Origin: Pedobacter terrae
GTDB taxonomy: Bacteria > Bacteroidota > Bacteroidia > Sphingobacteriales > Sphingobacteriaceae
Assembly (NCBI RefSeq): GCF_900100705.1
Contig: NZ_FNCH01000013.1
Coordinates: 80,310 to 144,309, forward strand
Reading direction: 5' to 3'
Length of the DNA: 64,000 nt
In this document: piece by piece, positions 8,917 through 16,640 of the stretch
Numbering within the stretch: the stretch's first letter is position 1
Layout: each line of letters begins with the position of its first letter
Translations under genes and position numbers: made by a program
Notes under the pieces: model-generated
The model's database searches: none
What the model was told of the DNA's origin: nothing
The model's input: the letters and a program-made list of their open reading frames with translations, nothing else

Positions 8917-10221
8917 TTAAAAAGATAAGGAAATACTAGTTCCCTTGTGCTCTTCAGATTTAATATCAACATCTATTTTATGAAATCTGGCAATACTTTG
9001 TACAATAGCCAGGCCCAAACCAAAGCCATTTTCTTCAGAATTACCCCTTTTAAAACGATCGAAAGCATTTTCAACCAATGCGGCGCTCATACCCGTTCCG
9101 GTATCGCTAATGGTGAGGATATATTTTTCGTTCTCTGTTTTATCAGTTATGGAAATGGTTCCGTTATCAACATTGTATTTAATTGCATTGTTGATGATGT
9201 TGATCAAAAGCGTGTGGATCAGTGCTTTGTTTCCCATAAAGTGGAAGTCTCTTGAAAACTTCGCGCTATAACTGATGTTTTTATCCGCTATTCGATCCTC
9301 CAGATCTTCATATATGTCATCTATTTCATGTTTGAGGCTAATTTCTTCTGTTTTTAGATACTGGTTATTTTCAACTTTTGAAATGAGTAACAAACTATTG
9401 ATAATCAGCTTTAAACGGTTCAGGGTTTTTAATGAGGCATAGATTTTATTTTCATGCTCGACAGGAATGTCTGGTGTATTGAGCATATTTTCAAATCGAG
9501 TGCTTAAAATCGAAATAGGGGTAAGTAACTCATGCGAAACATTAGCAATAAACTGCTTTTCTAAAGCGAAAAGTGTATTTATCTTACGCATTAACGAGTT
9601 TATGCTATTATCTAGAATTTTAAAATCGCTGGTGCTGGTGGGGATGTTCTGGTAATTATAATGCGTAGGATCATCTACCAGGTTAATCTTTTTATCAATA
9701 ATGCGGTAAAATGGTCTCAGTAAAAAGTTAGAGAAGGTATAGTCGGCCACCAGGGTAATAAACAGTGCGGCAACAAGTACAATCAGCATGTAAAAGCGGA
9801 TCGAATTTTTAATAGACTGAAGCGTTGTCATGGTTTCTCCGATCTCCAGGTTGTACCAATTTTTATGATAAGAAAATTTATAGTTTAAAATGCGATATAC
9901 TTCAATGTCACCCTCAATCTCTCTTTTTTCGGTAAATACCTTTGCAGTAGAATCTTTTTGATGATCAGGAAGGACTGTTAATACAATAAATTCTTCCTTT
10001 AAAATATTATAGTCGGTGAAAGATTGTTCTTTATTTAAAAGACTATCAATCTCATTATCATCTAAATGCTTGATAATTTTGTTCTTCTTTTTAATCAAAC
10101 GGTTATCAAGCTGGTTGTAAGCCAATCTATCTAATGAAAATAGAATGATCGCACCCAATACCAATATGATAGCCACTTTGGTTACGGCATTGTATAAAGA
10201 AAACTTAACCTGTAACTTCAT
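8917..10221 (-). CDS. Sensor histidine kinase of a two-component system
   Basis: This 434-residue membrane kinase would phosphorylate the OmpR-type regulator encoded just upstream (10321-10998). It has a transmembrane helix near residues 13-30, a periplasmic sensor segment of about 110 residues, and a second helix about 143-163. The dimerisation H-box is FIANVSHELLTPIS, with the phospho-acceptor His at about 230. ATP-binding motifs follow: N-box INIINNAIKYN, G1 ISDTGTGM and G2 GFGLGLAIV. The gene follows the regulator by 99 bp, in the order regulator then kinase. The sensor region has no domain I recognise, so the signal is unknown. Confidence 0.92.
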   Translation of the reverse strand: MKLQVKFSLYNAVTKVAIILVLGAIILFSLDRLAYNQLDNRLIKKKNKIIKHLDDNEIDSLLNKEQSFTDYNILKEEFIVLTVLPDHQKDSTAKVFTEKREIEGDIEVYRILNYKFSYHKNWYNLEIGETMTTLQSIKNSIRFYMLIVLVAALFITLVADYTFSNFLLRPFYRIIDKKINLVDDPTHYNYQNIPTSTSDFKILDNSINSLMRKINTLFALEKQFIANVSHELLTPISILSTRFENMLNTPDIPVEHENKIYASLKTLNRLKLIINSLLLISKVENNQYLKTEEISLKHEIDDIYEDLEDRIADKNISYSAKFSRDFHFMGNKALIHTLLINIINNAIKYNVDNGTISITDKTENEKYILTISDTGTGMSAALVENAFDRFKRGNSEENGFGLGLAIVQSIARFHKIDVDIKSEEHKGTSISLSF

Positions 10222-10224
10222 TTA

Positions 10225-10318
10225 GATGGATGATTTGATGTAAGGTGGATGAAGGTTTAGTTATCGTTGGGTTAACTGCTTAATTTACGCTAAGCGCCAA
10301 ACGCCCAACCCTAAAACT
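10225..10318. repeat. Short self-similar intergenic repeat
   Basis: The 99 bp between the response regulator and the kinase reiterate variants of GGATGA(T/A) and then (C)GCTAAGCGCCAAACGCCC. This resembles the degenerate word repeats found in other gaps of the window. No gene or clear hairpin is seen. Confidence 0.35.
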
Positions 10319-10320
10319 CA

Positions 10321-10998
10321 CTAACAGTTAATCCTGTAACCTATACTTCTTACGGTCTCAAACCAATCTATTGGTGTAACTCCCGCGAGTTTTTTTCGAA
10401 GGTTTTTTACGTGTACGTCCACAAAGTTTGAATCAGAATTGACTTCTAAAATATCTCCCCAAACGTGTTCCGTTAAACTCATTCTCGATACCACACGGTT
10501 TTTGTTCAACACTAAATAGTTAAATATTTCGAACTCTTTTTTCGTAAGATTTAATCTTTCCTCCCCATAAGAAACAGTTCTATTCTGGATGTTGAGCAAG
10601 AAGTTGTGAATGTTGACTTCGTTTTTCTCTAATTTGTGTTTTCTCCGCGTAATGGCATGCATACGCGCTAAAAGTTCATTTAGCGAAAATGGTTTTGGCA
10701 AATAATCATCTGCACCTTCGTCAAGACCTTTAATCCGGTCATCGACAGCGCTACGGGCAGTTAAAATAATTACAGCATCATCACGGTTTTTCATGGCCTT
10801 CAGCTGCTTCAAAACATCGAAACCATCGCCATCAGGCAAGCCCAGGTCTAATAAAATGAAATCGTAATTATTTACAAATATTTTTTCTTCAGCAGAAGAT
10901 TTTTTCCAGGCGTGCTCTACAATAAATCCTTCTTTACCCAAGAATTCATCCATTTCAAGCGCCAGGCTTTTTTCATCTTCAACGATTAATACATTCAT
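10321..10998 (-). CDS. OmpR-family DNA-binding response regulator
   Basis: This 225-residue transcription factor is the cognate partner of the kinase at 8917-10221. The receiver domain (residues 1-about 115) has the acidic pair in VEDEK and the phospho-acceptor Asp51 in FILLDLGLPDGDGF, the conserved Thr in VIILTARSA, and Lys in DDYLPKPFS. The C-terminal winged helix (about 130-225) shows LTKKEFEIFNYLVLNKNRVVSR and VDVHVKNLRKKL, typical of the OmpR/PhoB group. The ATG at 10998 gives the normal family length. The targets are unknown. Confidence 0.95.
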   Translation of the reverse strand: MNVLIVEDEKSLALEMDEFLGKEGFIVEHAWKKSSAEEKIFVNNYDFILLDLGLPDGDGFDVLKQLKAMKNRDDAVIILTARSAVDDRIKGLDEGADDYLPKPFSLNELLARMHAITRRKHKLEKNEVNIHNFLLNIQNRTVSYGEERLNLTKKEFEIFNYLVLNKNRVVSRMSLTEHVWGDILEVNSDSNFVDVHVKNLRKKLAGVTPIDWFETVRSIGYRINC

Positions 10999-11043
10999 TT
11001 GAGCTAACTTTATTTTAATGTTTTACCGCCATGCGCTTTGCGT

Positions 11044-12234
11044 TTACCCTGCAACTAAGTTAATGTTTTTTAAGATGGTCTCGCAAGCTTCTTTAATTTC
11101 TTCTTTCGTAATAATTAGCGGAGGGGCTATTCGCATAGAATTGCTGCAATGTAAAAACCAGTCAGACAACACGCCATCTAGAATACAGGCATCGATAATT
11201 TTTTTATTGACCTCGAAATTTTCAAACTCCACGGCGAGCATCAAACCTTTACCCCTGATTTCTTTAATGGCCGGATGTTTTAAAAGCTGTTTAAACAACT
11301 GGCCTTTTTCTTCCACTTCCTCAACAATATGATCATCAACTAAGGTGCGTAAAGTCGCCAATCCGGCTGCACAGCAAACAGGATGACCTCCAAATGTAGT
11401 CATATGACCCAAGATTGGTGTATGTGATAATACCGACATGATTTCTAACGAACTGATAAAAGCACCTATTGGCATTCCTCCACCAATTCCTTTTGCCAAT
11501 AACAGCACATCCGGTACAATCTGATAATGTTCAAAAGCAAACATTTTACCACTGCGACCAAAACCTGATTGTATTTCGTCGAAAATTAATAATGTCCCGG
11601 TTTCGCTACATTTTGCCCTTAAGGCCTGCATATAACTTAAATCAGCTACCCTAATTCCGGCTTCGCCTTGTATGGGCTCAATAAAAACAGCAGCAATGTC
11701 TGAAGTAATTTTTTCGAGATCAGCAAGGTTGTTATGTTCAATAAAACTCACATGAGGCAGGAATGGACCATAACCAACCGAATAAAAATCACTTTCCATT
11801 AAACTCTCTGCACCCTGCGTACTGCCATGGTAAGCATTTTTGCAGGCGATAAAACCTTTGCGGCCAGTATACCTTTTAGCCAGTTTCATGGCGCCTTCTA
11901 CAGCTTCGGTTCCGGAGTTTAAAAAGTAGGTACAGCTTAAGCTTTGCGGTAAGATTTCGGCAAGCGCTTTCGCAAAATTTACCTGTGGTGTTTGAACATA
12001 TTCGCCATAAACCATCAGGTGCATATAGGTTTCTGCCTGATTTTGAATGGCTTTCACTACTGCAGGATGGCAATGGCCAACATTACTTACACCGATGCCG
12101 GCAATAAGATCGATGTGTTTTTTATCCTGCGCATCGTAAATATAGATTCCTTTTGCCCTTACAAATTCGAGCATAAGTGGTTCAGGGGAGGTTTGTGCAT
12201 TGTGTTGTAAAAACAACTGACGTTGGGTAAGCAT
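11044..12234 (-). CDS. Class III PLP-dependent aminotransferase, acetylornithine/ornithine type
   Basis: This 396-residue enzyme is a fold-type I aminotransferase of the class III family that includes acetylornithine, ornithine and 4-aminobutyrate aminotransferases. Key segments are the phosphate-binding FLNSGTEAVEGAMKLA, the PLP-ring contact AYHGSTQGAES, LLIFDEIQSGFGRSGK with its Asp, and the Schiff-base Lys248 in LLLAKGIGGGMPIGAF. The length is normal. No arginine-biosynthesis genes adjoin it, so I do not assign argD. A -7 box lies 4 nt before the ATG, which suggests a leaderless transcript separate from the upstream sigma-factor operon. Confidence 0.88.
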   Translation of the reverse strand: MLTQRQLFLQHNAQTSPEPLMLEFVRAKGIYIYDAQDKKHIDLIAGIGVSNVGHCHPAVVKAIQNQAETYMHLMVYGEYVQTPQVNFAKALAEILPQSLSCTYFLNSGTEAVEGAMKLAKRYTGRKGFIACKNAYHGSTQGAESLMESDFYSVGYGPFLPHVSFIEHNNLADLEKITSDIAAVFIEPIQGEAGIRVADLSYMQALRAKCSETGTLLIFDEIQSGFGRSGKMFAFEHYQIVPDVLLLAKGIGGGMPIGAFISSLEIMSVLSHTPILGHMTTFGGHPVCCAAGLATLRTLVDDHIVEEVEEKGQLFKQLLKHPAIKEIRGKGLMLAVEFENFEVNKKIIDACILDGVLSDWFLHCSNSMRIAPPLIITKEEIKEACETILKNINLVAG

Positions 12235-12238
12235 GGCA

Positions 12239-12246
12239 CAAAAGTA
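12239..12246 (-). promoter_or_regulatory. -7 box of the aminotransferase gene
   Basis: TACTTTTG on the minus strand ends 4 nt before the ATG at 12234 and fits TAnnTTTG exactly. A TTG lies about 24 bp further upstream, slightly long for a -33 box. The mRNA would be leaderless or nearly so. Confidence 0.5.
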
Positions 12247-12271
12247 CGGAAATGAAAGAGTGCTTTAAAAC

Positions 12272-12297
12272 AAAAAAGACCTACATTGCTGTAAGTC
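12272..12297 (-). terminator. Terminator of the ECF sigma-factor operon
   Basis: On the minus strand GACTTAC and GTAGGTC pair (one G-U) around a 6-nt loop and are followed by six T residues. It lies just after the Spy-like gene and before the aminotransferase promoter. Confidence 0.6.
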
Positions 12298-12304
12298 GTT
12301 TTCT

Positions 12305-12745
12305 TTATGGCTTTTGGCCGCTTTTAAACCTGTTGAGTAATTCACGTTTGAAACCTTCCTGTGCCCGGTAAAACTTTCCAACAATTTTTATCGGCAATAC
12401 CGCTTTGAGTTTGTTGTAATATTTTTTATCAAGATTAAGATCTTTTTGCTTGAACTCAAATTCGCTGGTAATTAAACTTTGTACCTGTGCATCGCTTAGA
12501 TTATCTATTTCAGTCGTTTTTCTGAAAGAGATCATTTTCTGCCTGCGTTCATTACGCAGTGCATTTTGTTCAGCCTGCATGTCGTTATAAATTGGCCAGA
12601 AAATCTTAGCCTCTTCTGGCGATAAATCCAGTTTTTGAGTGAAAAAGGCTATTTTAAGCGATTCTATTTCTTCTCCCCTTGATCTTTGTGCCAATAGGGT
12701 AGAGGGTAATAAAAACATCAAAGCAACAAAAATTAAATTCTTCAT
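12305..12745 (-). CDS. Small periplasmic Spy/CpxP-like helical protein
   Basis: This 146-residue exported protein has a signal peptide (MKNLIFVALMFLLPSTLLAQ) and an almost wholly helical, charged body. The segment LDLSPEEAKIFWPIYNDMQ resembles the LTxxQ-type motif of the Spy/CpxP/ZraP group, periplasmic proteins that buffer envelope stress. The resemblance is by pattern only. It is the last gene of a three-gene minus-strand unit with an ECF sigma factor and a single-pass membrane protein, 7 bp after the latter. This supports a role in envelope sensing or as a target of the sigma factor. Confidence 0.65.
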   Translation of the reverse strand: MKNLIFVALMFLLPSTLLAQRSRGEEIESLKIAFFTQKLDLSPEEAKIFWPIYNDMQAEQNALRNERRQKMISFRKTTEIDNLSDAQVQSLITSEFEFKQKDLNLDKKYYNKLKAVLPIKIVGKFYRAQEGFKRELLNRFKSGQKP

Positions 12746-12752
12746 TTCTATA

Positions 12753-13415
12753 TTAATTATTTAGCTCCTGAGCTAAATCGCTTGAAGAGAAATTGCTCAA
12801 AATGTAATTTTCCATTTCCGTATCTGACGCGGAAGTTGTTTTTATATTAGATGAGGTCGTGTTTTGTGTTTCTAAATGATCTATGATGGTATTTTCGTCA
12901 ATATCATACAATAATTGTTCGTTTACTATGGCCTCCGCAGACGATGATGGCTGAGCAACTGAAACCGATCCGTTTTGGTAAAAATAAATGCCATATGAGG
13001 CCATTAATAAAAAGCAGGCTGCACTCACATATTTAACAATGTTTCTTCTCCATAAAGGAATAACTTTAGCTTCTTTACGTGGTTCGGATGTGGTTGCAAT
13101 TTTATCGGCAATTCTACTTTGCAGTGTGTCAAAGTAATTCTCTGGCACAGCGAAAGCCTTTTCTGCCTTAGGCATTTCAGAGAGGACAATCTGGGTTTGT
13201 ATGCGTTCTGCTAAATTATCAAAATAATGCTGCGGAACTTCAAAATTATCATCACTTGTTTTCTGTTTCAAGCCATCGAGGAATACAGCAGAAAAAATGG
13301 CCTCATCACTATTTTCAAAATATCCATCGGGAACGGAGAAAGGATTGCGTTTCTCCAGAGCCGCAAGTGCAGGAGCCTCGTTCATCCAATCGTTATTTTC
13401 TATATTTTCGTTCAT
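12753..13415 (-). CDS. Single-pass membrane protein, probable anti-sigma factor, with three VPxxYF repeats
   Basis: This 220-residue protein has a cytoplasmic N-terminal part, one membrane helix at about 126-146 and an outer C-terminal tail. That topology and its place directly behind an ECF sigma factor suggest an anti-sigma factor, although I see no zinc-binding HxxxCxxC motif. The cytoplasmic part holds three copies of a motif of the form FxVPxxYFxxxxxxI at about residues 26, 58 and 88 (FSVPDGYFEN, FEVPQHYFDN, FAVPENYFDT). The ATG at 13415 is preferred; a TTG six codons upstream extends the frame. Confidence 0.65.
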   Translation of the reverse strand: MNENIENNDWMNEAPALAALEKRNPFSVPDGYFENSDEAIFSAVFLDGLKQKTSDDNFEVPQHYFDNLAERIQTQIVLSEMPKAEKAFAVPENYFDTLQSRIADKIATTSEPRKEAKVIPLWRRNIVKYVSAACFLLMASYGIYFYQNGSVSVAQPSSSAEAIVNEQLLYDIDENTIIDHLETQNTTSSNIKTTSASDTEMENYILSNFSSSDLAQELNN

Positions 13416-13448
13416 CACAGATATATGATACAATTAAAGTGAAAAGGT

Positions 13449-14009
13449 TTAATAGTCTACCTCATCATTTGTAATAAAAGCTTCAATTTTTTTTGCGGCA
13501 ATATGAAAGGATGCTTTTAACGCACCAACTGAGGTTCCCAATACCTCCGAAATTTCTTCATATTTCATATCATCAAAATATTTCATATTGAAAATAATCC
13601 GTTGTTTCTCCGGTAAGGTGAGGATTGCTTTTTGCAGTTTAAGCTCGAGCTTATCGCCATTAAAATAGGATGAAGCTACCAGGTTATCGGCGAGTTCAGA
13701 TGATACTTCATCTAAAGGGGTATTGTTACGCTGCTTTTGTTTATTTAAGAAAGTAATCGATTCGTTGGTCGCGATGCGGTAAATCCAGGTGTAGAGCTGG
13801 GAATCACTTCTAAATTTATCGAGGTTTTTCCAGACCTTAACAAATACTTCTTGCAAAAGATCATCGCAGTCATCGTGGTTTAAAACCAGCCTGCGGATAT
13901 GCCAGTATATTTTTTGCTGGTATTTTTTTAGCAACAGGTTAAAAGCTTCATTACGTGATTGCTGAACGGCAAACATGGCAAGAATTTCTGAATCTTCAAC
14001 TTGTTTCAT
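13449..14009 (-). CDS. ECF-type RNA polymerase sigma-70 factor
   Basis: This 186-residue sigma factor would direct RNA polymerase to a small regulon. Region 2 shows CDDLLQEVFVKVWKNLDKF and YTWIYRIATNESITFLNK, which bind core enzyme and the -10 region. Region 4 shows LPEKQRIIFNMKYFDDMKYEEISEVLGTS followed by the recognition helix. There is no extra C-terminal domain. I chose the ATG at 14009 because the 16 upstream codons are encoded by the intergenic repeat and look non-coding. It leads an operon with a probable anti-sigma protein (34 bp downstream) and a Spy-like protein. Confidence 0.92.
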   Translation of the reverse strand: MKQVEDSEILAMFAVQQSRNEAFNLLLKKYQQKIYWHIRRLVLNHDDCDDLLQEVFVKVWKNLDKFRSDSQLYTWIYRIATNESITFLNKQKQRNNTPLDEVSSELADNLVASSYFNGDKLELKLQKAILTLPEKQRIIFNMKYFDDMKYEEISEVLGTSVGALKASFHIAAKKIEAFITNDEVDY

Positions 14010-14121
14010 TATATATAGATTTGAGATGTGAGAATGGAGATATGAGACATTAGACATAAGATTAGCTAGGCACAGTGTGTCTCTAATCTCACATCTAATT
14101 TCTCATATCTAATTAATCAAA
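14010..14121. repeat. Self-similar inverted repeat between sigma factor and transketolase
   Basis: The left half reiterates variants of GAGATGTGAGA and GATATGAGAC. The right half carries their reverse complements (ATCTCACATCTAA, TCTCATATCTAA). The two halves could fold into a long imperfect hairpin. It lies 3' of the transketolase genes and 5' of the sigma-factor operon, so it might act as a terminator or RNA-stability element. Confidence 0.55.
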
Positions 14122-14122
14122 T

Positions 14123-15079
14123 CTATTTCTTTCTGCCCATTACTTTTTGAACTGCTTCAACAATGTTTACGGCATCTAAGCCATATTTAGACATTAATTG
14201 ATCTGGAGTTCCGCTTTCGCCGAAAGTATCGTTAGTGGCTACAAACTCTTGCGGAGTTGGTAGTTCAGTTGTTAACAAACGTGCTACGCTTTCGCCCAAT
14301 CCGCCGAATTTGTTATGCTCTTCGCAAGTAACCACACATCCGGTTTTTTTAACCGATTTTAAGATGGCCTCGTCGTCCAGGGGTTTAATGGTATGGATGT
14401 TGATGATTTCAGCATCAATACCCAGTTCAGCTAATTTCTCACCAGCCTCAATTGCTTTCCAAACCATGTGGCCTGTAGCAATAATGGTCACATCAGTTCC
14501 TTCGTTAACCATCCAGGCTTTACCAATCTCAAATTTTTGATCCGGATCTGTGAATACAGGGATTACCGGACGGCCAAAACGTAAATAAACCGGGCCTTCA
14601 TACTCGGCAATGGCCATAGTTGCAGCTTTAGTCTGGTTATAATCGCAAGGATTGATGACTACCATCCCTGGTAACATTTTCATTAAGCCGATATCTTCTA
14701 AGATCTGGTGTGTCGCACCATCTTCACCTAAGGTTAATCCGGCGTGAGATGCACAGATTTTAACATTTTTGTTAGAATAAGCTACTGATTGACGGATCTG
14801 ATCGTAAACACGGCCAGTAGAGAAGTTGGCAAAAGTACCGGTAAAAGGAATTTTACCACCAATGGTCATACCTGCAGCAATACCGATCATATTGGCTTCT
14901 GCAATACCAACTTGTGTAAAGCGCTCCGGAAAATCTTTAATAAAAGCATCCATTTTAAGCGATCCAACTAAATCAGCACACAAGGCAACCACATTGTCGT
15001 TTTTCTTTCCAGCTTCATGTAAGCCAGCTCCAAAACCCGAACGTGTATCTTTTTTTTCTGTATATGTATATTTTTTCAT
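14123..15079 (-). CDS. Transketolase, C-terminal subunit
   Basis: This 318-residue protein is the C-terminal half of a split transketolase and supplies the pyrimidine-binding and C-terminal domains. TRSGFGAGLHEAGKKNDNVVALCADL starts the pyrimidine domain, with EANMIGIAAGM carrying the catalytic Glu that activates thiamine diphosphate. HAGLTLGEDGATHQ and the C-terminal YLRFGRPVIP and VTCEEHNKFGGLGE are typical. It works with the N-terminal subunit encoded upstream in the non-oxidative pentose phosphate pathway. Split transketolases are common in Bacteroidota and archaea. The two genes are separated by 75 bp containing an inverted GC-rich repeat. Confidence 0.93.
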   Translation of the reverse strand: MKKYTYTEKKDTRSGFGAGLHEAGKKNDNVVALCADLVGSLKMDAFIKDFPERFTQVGIAEANMIGIAAGMTIGGKIPFTGTFANFSTGRVYDQIRQSVAYSNKNVKICASHAGLTLGEDGATHQILEDIGLMKMLPGMVVINPCDYNQTKAATMAIAEYEGPVYLRFGRPVIPVFTDPDQKFEIGKAWMVNEGTDVTIIATGHMVWKAIEAGEKLAELGIDAEIINIHTIKPLDDEAILKSVKKTGCVVTCEEHNKFGGLGESVARLLTTELPTPQEFVATNDTFGESGTPDQLMSKYGLDAVNIVEAVQKVMGRKK

Positions 15080-15080
15080 A

Positions 15081-15156
15081 CCCCAAACCCCTAAAGGGGC
15101 TTTATTTGTAGTTAAAATTAAAAATTATTTACTCCCCCTTTAGGGGGTAGGGGGCT
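15081..15156. repeat. Inverted CCCCTAAAGGGG repeats between the transketolase genes
   Basis: One copy reads CCCCTAAAGGGG (15088-15099). A second, on the opposite strand, reads CCCCCTTTAGGGGG followed by TAGGGGG (about 15133-15152). The copies are inverted relative to each other around an AT-rich centre and can form a hairpin within the probable operon transcript. Such G-tract elements recur between genes in Bacteroidota, by my recollection. Confidence 0.55.
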
Positions 15157-16000
15157 AGTAATCCCCTAAAGTCTCTGGTAATTGCGCTAAAGCTGTTGCT
15201 AATTGCTCATCATTTGGCGCTGTACCGTGCCATTTGTGTGAACCCATCATATAATCTACACCAGCACCCATTTGTGTGCTCATTAAATTTAAGATTGGTT
15301 TACCTTTTCCGGTTAGGGTTTTAGCATAATGTAAACCTTCAACGATCGATTGCATGTCATTACCATCAGTATTGATGACATGCCATCCAAAAGCCTCGAA
15401 TTTCGCTTGTAAGCTATCTAACGCAAGTACTTTCTTGGTAGGGCCATCAATCTGCTGACCGTTATAGTCAACGCTGCAGATTAAGCGGTCTAACTCGTGG
15501 AAAGGAGCAAACATTGCCGCTTCCCAGTTTTGGCCCTCCTGTAATTCACCGTCACCATGTAAGGTAAAAACATAAGAATTATCGTTGTTTAACCTTTTGG
15601 TTAAAGCAGCACCAATAGCTACCGACATCCCCTGACCTAATGAGCCTGAAGCTACACGGATTCCTGGTAAATGTTCGTGAGTTGTTGGGTGTCCTTGTAA
15701 TCTTGAATCCAGTTTACGGAAAGTTGCCAATTCACTTTTATCAAAATAACCTGCATGTGCCAGCGTACTGTACCAAACCGGAGAAATGTGTCCATTAGAC
15801 AAGAAGAATAAATCTTCGCCAATACCGTCCATAGAGAAATCTTTCTTGTGGTTTAAGACTTCAAAATATAAAGCAGTAAAAAAATCGGCACAACCCAACG
15901 ACCCACCTGGGTGGCCAGATTGACATCCGTGAACCATTCTTACGATATCTCTTCGGATTTGAGAGGCAATATCTTCTAGCTCTTTAATTGTATGTTTCAT
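15155..16000 (-). CDS. Transketolase, N-terminal (TPP-binding) subunit
   Basis: This 281-residue protein is the pyrophosphate-binding half of a split transketolase. SGHPGGSLGCADFFTALYFEVL is the N-terminal signature. HGDGELQEGQNWEAAMFA is the metal and thiamine diphosphate site, with the GDGE...N residues. LSNGHISPVWYSTLAHAGY and GSLGQGMSVAIGAAL are also typical. It acts with the C-terminal subunit encoded next to interconvert pentose- and hexose-phosphates. The stop codon overlaps the edge of the GC-rich repeat between the two genes. A TAACTTTG -7 box lies 23 bp upstream of the ATG. Confidence 0.93.
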   Translation of the reverse strand: MKHTIKELEDIASQIRRDIVRMVHGCQSGHPGGSLGCADFFTALYFEVLNHKKDFSMDGIGEDLFFLSNGHISPVWYSTLAHAGYFDKSELATFRKLDSRLQGHPTTHEHLPGIRVASGSLGQGMSVAIGAALTKRLNNDNSYVFTLHGDGELQEGQNWEAAMFAPFHELDRLICSVDYNGQQIDGPTKKVLALDSLQAKFEAFGWHVINTDGNDMQSIVEGLHYAKTLTGKGKPILNLMSTQMGAGVDYMMGSHKWHGTAPNDEQLATALAQLPETLGDY

Positions 16001-16023
16001 TAAAATAAGAGGTTGTTGTATAG

Positions 16024-16031
16024 CAAAGTTA
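16024..16031 (-). promoter_or_regulatory. -7 box of the transketolase operon
   Basis: TAACTTTG on the minus strand fits TAnnTTTG exactly and ends 23 nt before the ATG at 16000. No TTG is seen at the usual -33 distance. Confidence 0.45.
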
Positions 16032-16054
16032 ATATTTTACCCGCTATATCATAA

Positions 16055-16519
16055 TTAGTTATTGATTAAATTGAGTACTTGTTGTGTTGAATTTTTGGTG
16101 TCAACTTTTTTGATGATATGGATAATTTTTCCTTCGCCATCTATGATAAAGGTGGTGCGAACCGTACCCATATATTTTTTACCGTACATGTTTTTTTCTG
16201 CCCAAACGCCATAATCACTTACGATTTTCTGGTCTGTATCTGCCAGCAGGGTGAATGGCAGGCTATGTTTGGTTACAAATTTTTGGTGCGATTTTTCATC
16301 ATCTACGCTAACGCCTAAAACCACAATACCTTTGGCTTGTAAACCTTGATAGTTGTCTCTAAAATCAACAGCTTCCGCAGTACAGCCCGGGGTATCGTCT
16401 TTTGGATAAAAATAAAGTACCACTGTTTTGCCTTTATAATCACTCAACGAAACCTCGTTTCCATTTTGATCTTTTGATGTAATTGCAGGTGCCTGATCAC
16501 CTTCTTTTAATTCTGCCAT
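16055..16519 (-). CDS. bcp: Thioredoxin-dependent thiol peroxidase (BCP/PrxQ)
   Basis: This 154-residue cytoplasmic peroxiredoxin reduces hydrogen peroxide and organic hydroperoxides. The peroxidatic Cys46 lies in YPKDDTPGCTAEAVDFRD, the BCP/PrxQ signature. The resolving Cys usually found five residues later is replaced by Val51, and the protein has no other cysteine. It must therefore be a 1-Cys type that uses an external thiol. The length is normal for the family. The gene stands alone between transketolase and the M23 peptidase. Confidence 0.93.
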   Translation of the reverse strand: MAELKEGDQAPAITSKDQNGNEVSLSDYKGKTVVLYFYPKDDTPGCTAEAVDFRDNYQGLQAKGIVVLGVSVDDEKSHQKFVTKHSLPFTLLADTDQKIVSDYGVWAEKNMYGKKYMGTVRTTFIIDGEGKIIHIIKKVDTKNSTQQVLNLINN

Positions 16520-16640
16520 ATATAAAATGATTGAATTTTTTGTTCTTTGATCTATTAATTAATGCTGCAAAGTAAACAGTTTAAATTACTATCCTGTTCG
16601 CAGGAATTTAAAAGATGACATTTTAAAACATTTTTACCAC

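Noticed and set aside
14826..15143. 105-codon frame opposite the transketolase C-terminal gene
   Set aside because: It is a shadow of the transketolase frame that runs into the GC-rich repeat.
15081..15156. G-tract repeat as a CRISPR or rho-independent terminator
   Set aside because: There are only two inverted copies, no regular spacers and no T-tract after the stem.
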